Shown: piece by piece, positions 18,984 to 28,247 of the stretch
How the letters are laid out: each line of letters starts with the position of its first letter
How positions within the stretch are numbered: the stretch's first letter is position 1
NCBI GenBank assembly: GCA_963576725.1
Contig: OY755252.1
Coordinates: forward strand, 42,301,552-42,365,551
DNA from: Azorinus chamasolen
Lineage: Eukaryota; Mollusca; Bivalvia; Cardiida; Solecurtidae
Direction of reading: 5' to 3'
Length of the DNA stretch: 64,000 bases
The notes under the pieces: model-generated
Database searches by the model: none
Seen by the model: the letters and a program-made list of their open reading frames with translations, nothing else
What the model was told of the DNA's origin: nothing
Position numbers and translations under genes: made by a program

Positions 18984-19213
18984 TTAACCCTTTCCCTATA
19001 TATAAACGAGTTTTCACGCATTTGCAAACAGAGTAGACCCAGATCAGACGGCTCCTAGAGGAGCTGTCTGATCAGGGTCTGCTCTGTTTGCTGATGGAAT
19101 TTGAAAGATCTGTTTATGGCTAAAATGTTCCACCATCCATATTTCATTATAACTACTTTATTCATGAATATTCAATAGGTATTGAAATTTGAAATAAACA
19201 GGGAAAGGGTTAA
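18984..19213 (+). mobile_element. Family A1 element, 230 bp
   Basis: TTAA at both ends; hairpin 19022-19092 with tip CGGCTCCTAGAGGAGCTG; A1 half CCATATTTCATTATAACTAC; end AAACAGGGAAAGGGTTAA shared with the next element. Confidence 0.8.
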
Positions 19214-19337
19214 TAAGGAAACTGAGCAGACACTGATCAGACACTGATCAGACACATCCTACAGAGGCAGTGTGATCTTGGTCTACTCTGTTTGCAAAGG
19301 CATGAAAAGGCATTTATATACGAAGGGAAGGTTTAAC
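19210..19337 (-). mobile_element. Family A element, half-length, abutting the previous one
   Basis: Hairpin left arm carries a triplicated GATCAGACACT (19233-19257). Right part GGTCTACTCTGTTTGC then CGAAGGGAAGGTTTAA. The non-hairpin half is missing. Confidence 0.65.
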
Positions 19338-19605
19338 TGTGCTGAAAGATTTTTACCATAATTCCCTGTGAGATAAAAAAAAGAAGAATTGCAGTAACTC
19401 AAAACTTAAAGTAATAAATAAAGAAAAGGTCACCCTGAAAATGTGTTACGGTAGTGCCAATGAAAGAGTTCTTTCTGGTCCTGAAGCATAATGGGGGCAA
19501 ATTGATAATTATCCCTTTGAAAGCTATTTGTTTCAGAGTGGAATGGTCCATCATTGTTTAATGGCAGAGGAGTCCACTTTTCAAATGTGTTCCGTGAAAG
19601 GATAG
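19338..19605. other. Intronic sequence, no feature recognised
   Basis: Minus-strand frame 19430-19615 has no recognisable family. Confidence 0.4.
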
Positions 19606-19733
19606 TGAATGACAAACAGTGTAGACCCTGATCAGAGGGCTCCTCTAAGAGCCCTCTGATCTGGGTCTACACTGTTTACAAAATTTTAATGCCAATACAC
19701 TCTTTTTCCCGTATTCTGAGGGTTAATTTCAAA
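19606..19733 (-). mobile_element. Family F hairpin and end
   Basis: GAATGACAAACAGTGTAGACC with stem to GGGTCTACACTGTTTAC and tip GGGCTCCTCTAAGAGCCC; ends TATTCTGAGGGTTAA. Confidence 0.7.
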
Positions 19734-19978
19734 ACCTCATTTCAAAGTCAGTAGAAACACTAATCATTCAATAAATTTCATTTCCACGCTCTGGAACAAA
19801 TGAAATATTGCAACATAAGCACATGTTTTTCAAAGATATGGAAATTTTAAGATAATGCCTCAACTATGAATAAGGGATTTATTTGATTATAATACTTTGG
19901 TACAGACAGTGTGTGTATTTCAAATATTCAAGAATTTGTTGGGACTATTGTGCACCAAATACTTGTCATTTTCAATAT
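19734..19978. other. Intronic sequence, no feature recognised
   Basis: AT-rich, no element found. Confidence 0.4.
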
Positions 19979-20207
19979 TTAACCCATTACCTCATATGCT
20001 ATTTTTATCCTACCTCTTTAAATAAATCTACCAAAAAGGAGCTTTAACTAGAGAAAAGGAAAATTTTAGAATTTTGTCATTTGAAACCATTGTGGTAAAT
20101 AGAGCATTTGCTCCTATAGGAGCAAATGCTCTATTTATCACAATGGTTTCGCAAAGTGACTTTTACAGAGTCGTCAAAAGTCATCAATATGAGGGAAATT
20201 TAGTTAA
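19979..20207 (-). mobile_element. Family B element, 229 bp
   Basis: TTAA both ends. Perfect hairpin TTGCTCCTATAGGAGCAA flanked by AAATAGAGCA / TGCTCTATTT at about 20096-20141. Ends CCCATTACCTCATATGC / ATATGAGGGAAATT. Confidence 0.85.
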
Positions 20208-20396
20208 ATACAAGAAATGAGTAAATTTGCAAATAGTAAAGACTCAAGCTTGTCATGTGTTTCTAGATATACATAATGATGTGTTTTAGAGTAATTCTCT
20301 TGTGAATTTTGGAAGGACCGAACTTTTAGTTCGAGTTATCCCAAAGTTCGAGTTATCTGAGTTCGAGATATCAAGGTTCCACTGCACTGGCATTAA
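20208..20396 (-). mobile_element. Pogo-like element K, right-end fragment
   Basis: TTTGGAAGGACCGAACTTTT, then GTTCGAGTTATCC, GTTCGAGATATCAAGGTTCC and ACTGCACTGG. The internal ATATACATAATGATGTGTTTTAGAGTAATTC matches the complement of 21717-21760. Confidence 0.65.
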
Positions 20397-20399
20397 CAA

Positions 20400-20470
20400 A
20401 CAGTGTAGACCCAGATCAAACAAGTACAAGGGGGAGGGGAGTGTCTGCACTACTGGTCTCTCAAAATCTT
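20400..20470 (+). mobile_element. Family F hairpin, decayed
   Basis: ACAAACAGTGTAGACCCAGA ... GGGAGTGTCTGCACTAC; tip replaced by AGTACAAGGGGGAGG. Confidence 0.45.
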
Positions 20471-20517
20471 CTCATAATTTATACCCTTAAAGGCTTTCAT
20501 ACTGAAGGGACTCTATC

Positions 20518-20787
20518 ATTAACCTGCCAATTTCCCCATTCTAAGTTTTAATTATTCCAAATTTCAATACCTACTGCATATTCGTGGACAAAATAGTTGT
20601 AATGAAATATGAAGGATGGAACATTGCAGCCATTTTAGAAAGTAAAGACACTGTGAGATCCATACAATTCTATTACCAAACAGAGCAGACCCTGATCAGA
20701 TGGCTCCTATAGGAGCCATCTGATCTGGGTCTACTTTGTTTGCAAATGCATAAAAAGGTGTTTATTATGATATGAAGGAAAAAGTAA
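20518..20787 (-). mobile_element. Family A1 element, reverse
   Basis: CAAATTTCAATACCTACTGC, GGACAAAATAGTTGTAATG, hairpin 20679-20752 with tip TGGCTCCTATAGGAGCCA, and end ATGAAGGAAAAAGTAAAA. Confidence 0.75.
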
Positions 20788-20914
20788 AAACACCGATGGG
20801 ACATATATACCACTTTGAATATTCGGCATTCAACGGTCTAAAATCATGGCCACCAGGAGTACAGTTTTCTTGCAAATAATTTGAATTTCCGACTTCAAGA
20901 TTTTCAACACCGGT

Positions 20915-21160
20915 ATATAAACCTTTACCTGATATAAACATTTTGATGCTTTAGCAAACAAAGTAGACCTAGATCAGATGGTTCCTGTAGGATCTGTTCA
21001 ATTTGCTTATAGAATAATATAGATTTGATTCTATAATTTCTGAAATAACCAAAACTCCACTTGTTCAGTGGCCACTATAAATATTAATGTAATTAATTTA
21101 AATTTCCCAATGTCGTTATTTCCAACATTGACTATTTATGAGGTGAGGGATGAGTTTTGT
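20915..21160 (+). mobile_element. Family A element, decayed right arm
   Basis: AAACCTTTACCTGATATAAAC, TAGCAAACAAAGTAGACC, tip GGTTCCTGTAGGATC, then an abbreviated right arm and TATTAATGTAATTAATTTAAA. Confidence 0.6.
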
Positions 21161-21540
21161 TGAAATGTCACCAATAATGATAAAATATGGCCGTCAGAGA
21201 TAGGGCTAGTTTTTGCTAGTGTATGAATATTTAAAAAAAATCTTGTCTGCGAGACCACTTGCCAGATTTCAACAGACTTGCCTTGCTTACAGATTATCTT
21301 CCAAACATTTTCTTGAAGACACAATTCTAAAGAGTCGGGTCACATCATAGGGTTTGATGGAGAAATGAAGGAACTATAATTTTTGAAAATGTTTTTATTT
21401 ACGCATTTTATCGGGTTCTCTGCAATTCTACAGTTTCTCCCAATACCAGAGATCCTCTATAATTATCATGTGCCATTATAAGAATATGTGATGTCATTAT
21501 TCCTTACATGAATATTTAACAGGGAAAAGGGTAATTAGGA
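21161..21540. mobile_element. Family G half and A right-half fragments
   Basis: GACACAATTCTAAAGAGTC, CATAGGGTTTGATGGAGAA and TTTATTTACGCATTTTATC (21320-21412) are the right part of G; TTATCATGTGCCATTATAAG...GATGTCATTATTCC and AACAGGGAAAAGGGTAA (21460-21530) are A. Confidence 0.6.
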
Positions 21541-21821
21541 AGTTATCTTGGGTTGGATAATGCACATTGATTAGGCTTGTTCTACAGTTTTGATGCTATT
21601 CAGTTATATGGTTTAGTTTATACTACAGTAACTGTTGAACTTCGATATCTCGAACTTGGATAATTCAAACTTTAGGATTAAAACTCGAAATAAAAGTTTG
21701 GTCCTTCCAAAACTTACAATGCAGAATTGATTGCTCTAAAATGTATTACTAAGCATATCTAAAAACACATGTAACAGCTTAATGCAAGTATAAAGTAATG
21801 CTGAAAGCTCCAGCTCTGAAC

Positions 21822-22051
21822 TTAACACATTCCTACTTAGGCTATTTTTAGACCTAACCTCTTTGATTAAATCTACCAAAAAGGAGCTTTAACTAGAGAA
21901 AAGGAAATTTTCAGAATTGTGTAGTTTTGAAACCATTGTGATAAATAAAGCATTTGCTCCTGTGGAGCAAATGCTCTATTTATCACAAATGGTTTCATAA
22001 AGTGACTTTTACAGAAGCGTCAAAAGGCGTCAATATGCGGGAATGGGTTAA
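21822..22051 (-). mobile_element. Family B element inside K
   Basis: TTAACACATTCCTACTTAGGC start, tip TTGCTCCTGTGGAGCAA, and end GCGGGAATGGGTTAA. Its last TTAA is also the first TTAA of the following A. Confidence 0.8.
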
Positions 22052-22297
22052 CCCTTTCCCTCATATAAACGTGTTTTCACGCATTTGCAAACAGAGTAGA
22101 CCTAGATCAGACGGCTCCTAGAGGAGCCGTCTGATCAGGGTCTACTCTGTTTGCTAATAGAATTTCAAAGATCTGTGTCTTTACTTTCTAAAATGGCTAC
22201 AGTGTTCCACCCTCCATATTTCATTTTAACTATTGTGTCCATGGATATTCCGTAGGTATTGAAATTCGTAATAAACATAGAACAGGGAAAGGGTTAA
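22048..22297 (+). mobile_element. Family A1 element inside K, 250 bp
   Basis: Good reference copy: TTAACCCTTTCCCTCATATA, hairpin 22086-22155 (tip CGGCTCCTAGAGGAGCCG), A1 half CCATATTTCATTTTAACTAT, end CAGGGAAAGGGTTAA. Confidence 0.85.
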
Positions 22298-22397
22298 GAA
22301 ATTGTCCAGATCAGAAACCTGATAACTTGAACTTCTGTTACCTTGAACTATTTTTTTATGGTCCCTTGAAGTTCGAGATATCAAAATTCAACTGTAT

Positions 22398-22640
22398 CAG
22401 GAAACAAGAAGCTTTGTTGTTCATTTTTGCTAGCCTGATGTCAGACATCTGAGAACCGAAGGAGCACAGTGAAAGAAATTGAAAATGTAATTGAAAACAG
22501 TTTGGTATTGGAGAAGTTGGAGCATCAAAGCAGTTATTGCATATGTTCCATTATTGCACCCCGTGGTATGATTTAACGCTTTACATGTCAGTGGAAAATT
22601 ATTCACGCAAACAATAGGGATCCAGATGAAGTGCTGATCG
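22398..22640. other. Intronic sequence, no feature recognised
   Basis: No repeat or exon pattern noted. Confidence 0.4.
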
Positions 22641-22712
22641 ACTCTGTGTTCGACTGATCGACTCTGTGTTCGACAGATCGACTCGGTGTTAAACTGAGCG
22701 ACTCAGTGTCCC
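22641..22712 (+). repeat. 20-bp tandem repeat, about 3.5 units
   Basis: Units based on GATCGACTCTGTGTTCGAC with later units GATCGACTCGGTGTTAAAC and GAGCGACTCAGTGTC. Confidence 0.8.
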
Positions 22713-22767
22713 CTCAGGATCGGAAACTCTTGACTACATTTATGTAGAAATGTTAAAACTTGTCCCT

Positions 22768-22881
22768 GTTTAATATTTATGTGAGAAATTATTAATTTTT
22801 GTTAGCTGAAGTTTAAACTTTTCAAGGAAATTTTTTGCCTGAACAAAAACTGTAGAATCAGATCTTTATCATGTCAAAAGC
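22768..22881 (-). mobile_element. Family A2 element, left part, interrupted by a LINE tail
   Basis: CTTGTCCCTGTTTAATATTTATG, TTTAAACTTTTCAAGG and ATCATGTCAAAAGCAA; the expected next bases (ACAGAGCAGACC) are replaced by the LINE end. The element resumes at 23457. Confidence 0.7.
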
Positions 22882-23456
22882 AAGTCAAGTCAAGTCAAAA
22901 ATAATATTTATTTAAAGTAGGAGGATTGCAGTAACAGTAATAACACATTTGCTCTGCACAGCTTTTAAACCAACTGACAAACAAATATATGACAAACGAG
23001 TAGACATGTACACAAGTAAAACATACAACATAACATTAATATATTAAACACACATATAACATGTAAGACATGCAATTAATGGTAAAGTTTAAGCAACTTT
23101 CTAAGTTAAAACCTTCTTCTACAATAAATACTTATTTCGGTGAATAGAAAATTAAAACCGTGTGAATTAAACTATTTAACAAACTAGAAATTCAAGCAGC
23201 ATAAAATAAAGCAAAAGCATAACAGAAAAGAAAACTAAAAACATGCTTAAGCACTTTAGGTTCTGGCAGTCAGCTATGTGATTGAACAAGATGGGCATGA
23301 GCGATTGTCACCATCCCGGAGGATGATCAAATTGGATTTAAATTGGTTGAGTGAGGATGTTTATCTTAAATGATTTCGAAGTGAGCTAAGTTCCATAGCT
23401 TAGCTGCCAAATACCTAAATGAACTCAAACCATACCTGCTTGTTCTAACCTTTGGC
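22882..23456 (-). mobile_element. LINE 3' end, minus strand
   Basis: Read on the minus strand, the 23455-23370 region encodes SRYGLSSFRYLAAKLWN, the well-known C-terminal motif of many Jockey/Rex/CR1-group reverse transcriptase proteins, followed by frameshifts and a stop. Non-coding sequence then runs to a short terminal repeat (TTGACTTGACTTGACTTG complement at 22882-22899). The copy is 5'-truncated and no RT core remains. Confidence 0.7.
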
Positions 23457-23545
23457 TGCTCCTCTAGGAGCCCTCTGATCTGGGTCAGCTCTGTTTGCAA
23501 ATTTGTGAAAAGGCGTTTATAAATATGAGGAAAAGGATTAAATAG
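23457..23545 (-). mobile_element. Family A2 element, right part
   Basis: GGCTGCTCCTCTAGGAGCCC, GATCTGGGTCAGCTCTGTTTG and TATGAGGAAAAGGATTAAA complete the element broken at 22881; about 20 bp of its left stem were lost. Confidence 0.7.
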
Positions 23546-23774
23546 AAGGTCTGCAAATTTTGTCTAAATGATATCTTCTCGAGCACTTAGATTACAGTAT
23601 CCAAATTGTTTTTGTGGATCCATCTCAGTCTCAGTGTCAAATACTGCTTTGATGTCTCTGTAGCCTTGACTCACCCACCCAACAGGAAAGCAAAATGTGG
23701 AAACATGTGCCGGATCAGATCAACAGCCACCTTGAATATGAATGAACTGATCTGACTACACTGTATTAGCACCA
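23546..23774. other. Intronic sequence, no clear element
   Basis: A weak E-type trace (CCAAATTGTTTTTGTGGATCC, 23600-23620) is the only resemblance. Confidence 0.4.
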
Positions 23775-24006
23775 TTAACCCATTCCCACTTAGGCTATTT
23801 TTAGACCTAACCTCTTTGATTAAATCTACCAAAAAGGAGCATTTATAATTAGAGAAAATGAAATTTTCAGAATTGTGTAGTTTTTAAACCATTGTGATAA
23901 ATAGAGCATTTGCTCCTGTGGAGCAAATGCTCTATTTATCACAATGGTTTCACAAAGTGACTTTTACAGAAGTGTCAAAAGGCGTCAATTTGCGGGAATG
24001 GGTTTA
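23775..24006 (-). mobile_element. Family B element
   Basis: TTAACCCATTCCCACTTAGG, hairpin with tip TTGCTCCTGTGGAGCAA at about 23908-23924, end GCGGGAATGGGTTTA with a decayed TTAA. Confidence 0.8.
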
Positions 24007-24215
24007 TAAATAGCTACACATACAGCATTACTCATGTATGCTATTGTGATATCAATAAATATTCTCTATCATCCATTTCAAGATGATGACTAGAAATGCT
24101 TAGAGCAGTTCTGGATTGCTTAACAGTACTTGCTTGTTTAGAATTAACCCTTATAATCCTATTAGGAGCCATCTGATCAGGGTCTGCTGTGTGAAGGCGC
24201 GGCTAATGGAGTTTT

Positions 24216-24690
24216 ATATACAGTTGAACTTCGATATCTGGAACTTCAAGAGATCATACAAAGTACTTCGAGATAACAGAAGTTCTAGTTATGCGATTTC
24301 TAATCTGGACAATTTCTCAAGTCCAAGGTTTAATGTTAGCCCTTCTCTTGCTGAATTTTAAAATACATTTCTCCTTCTTTACCCATGCCCTGTTGTATAA
24401 TTACATATATCTTCACAGTGTACAAGTATTTCGCTGTGCAATCACTGCTGCGGAGTGCACTGACACAATCAACTTGTAAATAGTGCAGACCCTGATGAGA
24501 CAACTCCTGCAGGAGCTGTCTCATCTGGGTCTTCACTATTTACAGGTAGGTATATTGACGTGAATAGCAAGCGAAGGGTTAAGTCCTGTAGAAGCTTTCA
24601 GCATTTAACTTTAGATCAGCATTAGACATGTCTCTAGATATGCGTAGTTATACATTTAGAGTAATTTTGTATTGTAAGTTTGGAAGGACT
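24216..24690 (+). mobile_element. Pogo-like element K with nested C, right end lost
   Basis: TACAGTTGAACTTCGATATC at the left. After the C insertion, TCTAGATATGCGTAGTTATAC and GTAAGTTTGGAAGGACTGG match K internal sequence. No right terminal repeat seen. Confidence 0.6.
24336..24582 (-). mobile_element. Family C element, 247 bp
   Basis: Left end TTAGCCCTTCTCTTGCTG (TTAA decayed), right end TAGCAAGCGAAGGGTTAA. Hairpin tip CAACTCCTGCAGGAGCTG. Confidence 0.85.
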
Positions 24691-24733
24691 GGCTTGTTAA
24701 TATTCTTGATACTTAAATGATGAAATCTGTTGA

Positions 24734-24912
24734 TTAACCCAGTATATGATGAATGTTCATGTAAGATATTAAGACGTATTAAGGAAAATTAATTACATCC
24801 ATCTTTATAATATTTACTCATGAACACAGGATGTAAAAACCATGGCAGAAAGTACAATTAGATCTATATTATTCTATAAGCATTTTTTTTAACAGAGCAG
24901 ACCTTGATCACA
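24734..24912 (-). mobile_element. Family A3 element, truncated at the hairpin
   Basis: TTAACCCAGTATATGATGAATG, TTACTCATGAACACAGGATG, AATTAGATCTATATTATTC, then AACAGAGCAGACCTTGATCAC where homology ends. Confidence 0.6.
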
Positions 24913-25265
24913 CATAAAAGGCTGCAATATATGCTCTTCTTTGGTAAATTATTTAAATGAAATGATACAAAATGGCAAATAATGTAGATGAAATGAAAAT
25001 ACAAAAGGCAAATAGTGTAGACACAGATCATACAGCTTGTTCTGGAGCATTTTGATCAAGGTGGGCACTAATTTGCCTGATTATTTAGGGTAATCATGTC
25101 ACTTTCGTTCTGCTCATTGACTCCTTGTGAATATATAAATGTATGATTTATAGCAATAGTTAGAAAATATTGATAGCATCATCTTCAGTGGAAGATCCCC
25201 AGACTGGGTGGCTGTTATGTCAGAATTAACCTACATTCTTGTATAAAATGTATTTTTTGTCCTAA
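24913..25265. other. Intronic sequence with a decayed F hairpin
   Basis: GGCAAATAGTGTAGACACAG ... TGATCAAGGTGGGCACTAATTTGCC at about 25008-25078 resembles a worn F stem; the rest is unremarkable. Confidence 0.4.
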
Positions 25266-25267
25266 TT

Positions 25268-25480
25268 ATCCATGTATTGGAATGGTTGTCCAGTGGTTGT
25301 ATGCTTGACTTCAGATCGAGAGGTCCTTGGTTTGAGCTCCACCAGGGCAGTGCATTTTGCTAAATTCTCTGAGCAGGAAATTTGCCCTAATTAAATACCC
25401 TAAGTATTTGGACTAGCATTGTCCTAATTACTTGATGAAGATTCATACTGGACTATGCACATTGTGAATATTGGTTAATT
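25268..25480 (+). repeat. tRNA-derived SINE-like element
   Basis: TTGTCCAGTGGTTG (A-box-like, 25267-25281) and CTTGGTTTGAGCTCC (degenerate B box, 25326-25340) have tRNA-like spacing. The tail CAGGAAATTTGCCCTAATTAA... has no coding content. A similar B-box segment, CTTGGTTCAATCCCC, occurs at 47302-47316. Confidence 0.5.
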
Positions 25481-25489
25481 ATAACCCAT

Positions 25490-25676
25490 TCCCTGTTCAG
25501 TATTCACGTAAGAAATAATAACATCATGAATATTTATTCGCTCAAATTTTATTGTGTAAACTTTTCAAGGAATTGTTTTTGCTTTGACAAAATCTAATAG
25601 AATCAGATCTATATCATGTCAGAAATAAACAGAGCAGACCTAGATCAGACGGCTCCTATTGGAAGGAAAGTATTAA
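25490..25676 (-). mobile_element. Family A2 element, right part missing
   Basis: CATTCCCTGTTCAGTATTCACG, GAATATTTATTCGCTC, hairpin left arm AAACAGAGCAGACCTAGATC, then tip GGCTCCTATTGG joined directly to AAGGAAAGTATTAA. Confidence 0.7.
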
Positions 25677-25942
25677 ATATATAATTTTCTTATCATAGTG
25701 GAAAAATTAACTGTTCTGTAACATATAAGTAAATTATTGAATATTGATAAATTTAAGTAATGATTGCCATTAAAGGGGTCATTTCACCGAGAAATCTTCC
25801 CGGAAGACTGAGCTGCGATCTCAGAGCGTGGCTTGGTCGCCGCAGGTCGCACGTAGTCGACAGTTAACCGAGGGTTGGTCGTGCCTTGGTCTCCCGTGGT
25901 CGCACATGGTCGAGGATTGGTCTCCCGGAAAAACAGATCGTA

Positions 25943-25974
25943 GCTCGGTTTTTTGACATGTCAAAAAACCGAGC
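25943..25974. repeat. Perfect 32-bp palindrome inside the Harbinger-like element
   Basis: GCTCGGTTTTTTGACA followed directly by its exact complement TGTCAAAAAACCGAGC, no loop. AACCGAGCTGCGATTAAGG-like text near the element's right end (27106-27125) echoes its arm. Confidence 0.9.
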
Positions 25975-26325
25975 CTCGACCTAAACGTCGCACGGAGAGC
26001 GTCGAAAGAGCGAGCGAGATCGAGGAAAGAACGCATTGGTCGTGAGACGATCGAAACTAGAGCGGGGATGAGCTAGGCTCAGTCTTCTCGAGCGAGAACT
26101 GGTCCCGCGAATGGTCGTGCTGCTCGACCCCTGCTCGATCCTCGCTCGATCCGTGCGATATAGCTTCGATCTTTTGCGATTAAGCGTCACTCCGAGCGAC
26201 CTATCCCAGACCTTCCCTAGACCGGTACGTTCCATATTATTTCCATTGGCGGCCTCTGTGCGCTTAAGCTTCAACCAAATAAGATCGACCCTCGCTTAAC
26301 TTGCGGTTCTATAGATCTTCTATAG

Positions 26326-26700
26326 TTAGTGTTCAATTCTAGGCCCCACCCTGGCCAAAAGTTCGTCAAACATCTCCGGGGGCATACGGAGATAGATCCG
26401 GTAGGTAGCTTCATCTCCCAGCCTCAGTTCCGTCATGAGGGAGGTGTACTGACCATAATGTTCCCTCTGGTGTTCACGCAGCTCCTTTTCAGCATGATTA
26501 GCATAACCAGATAGTCTTGCTGCAATTTCAGGGTATGGTGCTGTAATACAATAGCATGATGCAGAGCGATTTGGTCCATGTTATCCTTCCGGAGACTGGT
26601 CAAAAGCTGATGGTCGGCCAACGATCGCCGGGCATTGTATAACGATCGCAGTGGGTCGCGCGCAAATCCGTGCAACCAAAACCAGTGTGCACGTAGCTCG
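26326..26700 (-). pseudogene. Harbinger transposase N-terminal fragment, frameshifted
   Basis: Reading right to left, the long frame 27017-26433 carries LTSLRKDNMDQIALHHAIV and LKRSCVNTR. A one-base frameshift near 26463-26470 then leads to EHYGQYTSLMTELRLGDEA, TYRIYLRMPPEMFDELLARV and GPRIEH, ending in TAA at 26326-26328. The pattern (Y..LM.ELR..D...Y..YLRM.PE.FDELL..VGP.I) is the conserved N-terminal region of PIF/Harbinger nucleases that precedes the DDE domain (family knowledge). Everything C-terminal, including the catalytic acidic residues, is absent. The first ~100 codons of the long minus frame (27017-26720) are arginine/serine-rich low-complexity text and probably not transposase. 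Confidence 0.75.
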
Positions 26701-27180
26701 GGCGAGACTCTGTTGAGAAAAGATCGAGAATTGGTCGTCTGAGCGAGGCTAGAACGTTCGAGATCGCAACTAAATCGTACTAATCGAGGGTACATTGCAA
26801 CTCGTACGTAGCTAGATCGGCCGGGAACGAGTCTTGGTCGGCCGAGGTCGCGCGCTTGCGAGAATAGATCGCCGAGAGATCGAGGCAATGTCGCAGATTG
26901 GTCGAACAGAACGAACCTTGGTCGTGTCAAGAGCGCTTCAGATCGAGTGGATAGACGTAGATAGAGCGTATATAGAGCGTGTGTAGAGCGTATATGACGT
27001 ATATAGAGCGTACACATCGAAGGTCAAACGAGCTAACATCGAACATAGAGCGTGCACAGAAAATAATGGGGTAGGTCGCACGGTTTTTGCCCGCGACTAT
27101 TGGAAAACCGAGCTGCGATTAAGGTCGCGCGTGGTCGCGTGCGATTTTTCCAGGTCGTACTCGGTGAAATGACCCCATAA

Positions 27181-27434
27181 AGCCCAAATGCCCTGTTCTA
27201 TATTTAGTCAAAATTTCAATACCTACCGAATATTCATGGACAAAATAGTTATAATGAAATATGGAAGGTGGAACATTTATAATAGCCATTTTAGAAACTA
27301 AAGAAACAGAACTATCAAATTCCATAAGCAAACAGAGCAGACCCTGATCAGACAGCTCCTGTAGGAGCTTTCTGATATGGGTCTACTCTGTTTGCAAATG
27401 CGTGAAATTATGTTTATATGAAGGAAATGGTTAA
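27181..27434 (-). mobile_element. Family A1 element, reverse
   Basis: GCCCTGTTCTATATTTAGTC, ATTCATGGACAAAATAGTTA, hairpin 27328-27399 with tip CAGCTCCTGTAGGAGC, end GAAGGAAATGGTTAA. It directly follows the Harbinger-like element. Confidence 0.75.
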
Positions 27435-27655
27435 TCTAGTTAATGGTTCAGGTTAAATATTTCCAAATGATAGTATGGATTTTACATTTGTAAATGTGTC
27501 ACGACTATTTGCTTAGCTCGAACTTTTCAAGGAGCAAGTAAATAAAATTTTACGCAAAAACTCTCACTCTCTGAGAATGCAGGAAATAAGTTATCTGGCC
27601 TTAATTTTGCAAACAGTATGCGACAAAAAGTCGTTAAAAGTTGGTACTAGTAGCT
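27435..27655. other. Intronic sequence, no feature recognised
   Basis: AT-rich, no element pattern. Confidence 0.4.
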
Positions 27656-27868
27656 CCCTTGTCTACGCTCGACAATAAAGGTGTAGTTCTAGGACTGGTC
27701 GGCCCGGTGTCAGAATAATGTGACTGGGTGGGGTGCCCTTGCCATGTACCTGCGGCAGGAGTATTCCAGTGAGGCAGCACTATAACTTGTCTCATGCGGG
27801 TGCTGTCTGCAAATAACTGAAATACTGTTGGTCGGATGTAAAACCCAACTCACTCACTCACTCATTGA
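27656..27868 (+). repeat. Dispersed retroposon-like repeat with (ACTC)n tail
   Basis: GGACTGGTCGGCCCGGTGTC, ATAATGTGACTGGGTGGGG and TTCCAGTGAGGCAGCACTAT, then CCAACTCACTCACTCACTC at the 3' end. This combination resembles a retroposon tail widespread in mollusc DNA (from memory of such sequences, not searched). Higher GC than its surroundings. Confidence 0.6.
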
Positions 27869-27869
27869 T

Positions 27870-28150
27870 TTAATAACCCTTTTAATCCATAAATACACCT
27901 TTCTACGCCTTTGTTCCCTACGTCCCTGTTCAATATTCATGCAAGAAAAAAGACATCATGAATATTTATTAGCTGAATTGTTATAATGTAAACTTTTCGA
28001 GGAATGTTTTTGCCTTATCAGAAACTGTAGAATCAGTCTATATCATGTCAAAAGTAAACAGAGCAGACCCTGATCAAGATGGCTGCTACAGGAGTCATCT
28101 GATCTGTGTCTACTATGTTTGCAAATGCATGAAAAATGTGTTTATGTCTC
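27870..28150 (-). mobile_element. Family A2 element, reverse, behind a B-type scrap
   Basis: TAACCCTTTTAATCCATAAATACACC (B/A-like end) and then CCCTGTTCAATATTCATGC, GAATATTTATTAGCTG, TAAACTTTTCGAGGAATG, and hairpin 28047-28122 with tip GGCTGCTACAGGAGTC. Confidence 0.7.
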
Positions 28151-28154
28151 TTAC

Positions 28155-28245
28155 AAAACATTTGTTAAAAGTGGTCACAACATAGGGTTTGGTGGAGAAA
28201 CGATAAATTTAGTATTTGAATACAGACCTTTTGCTCTAGATTTTT
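28155..28245. mobile_element. Family G right-half fragment
   Basis: AAAAGTGGTCACAACATAGGG, TTTGGTGGAGAAACG and TTTAGTATTTGAATACAGACC. Confidence 0.6.
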
Positions 28246-28247
28246 CC

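Larger units (their letters stand above)
21630..22397 (+). mobile_element. Pogo-like element K carrying nested B and A elements
   Basis: Left end TGTTGAACTTCGATATCTCGA near 21631 and right end TTCGAGATATCAAAATTCAAC at 22373-22393 are inverted copies. Such GAACnTCGATATCTCGAAC ends are typical of pogo/Tigger-like Tc1-mariner elements. B (21822-22051) and A (22048-22297) sit inside and account for most of its length. Confidence 0.7.
25774..27177 (-). mobile_element. PIF/Harbinger-like element, 1.4 kb, with broken transposase piece
   Basis: Terminal inverted repeats GGGGTCATTTCACCGAG (25775-25791) and CTCGGTGAAATGACCCC (27160-27176) are exact over 17 bp. They are flanked by TAA on both sides (25771-25773, 27178-27180), the 3-bp TWA-type duplication of PIF/Harbinger elements. 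The interior is CpG- and GATCG-rich, unlike its surroundings. The minus strand holds a recognisable but frameshifted transposase N-terminal piece. There is no catalytic core, so it is non-autonomous. Confidence 0.85.

Noticed and set aside
25981..26274. Arginine/serine-rich minus frame as a separate gene
   Set aside because: Low-complexity translation of GATCG-rich sequence inside the Harbinger-like element; no domain.
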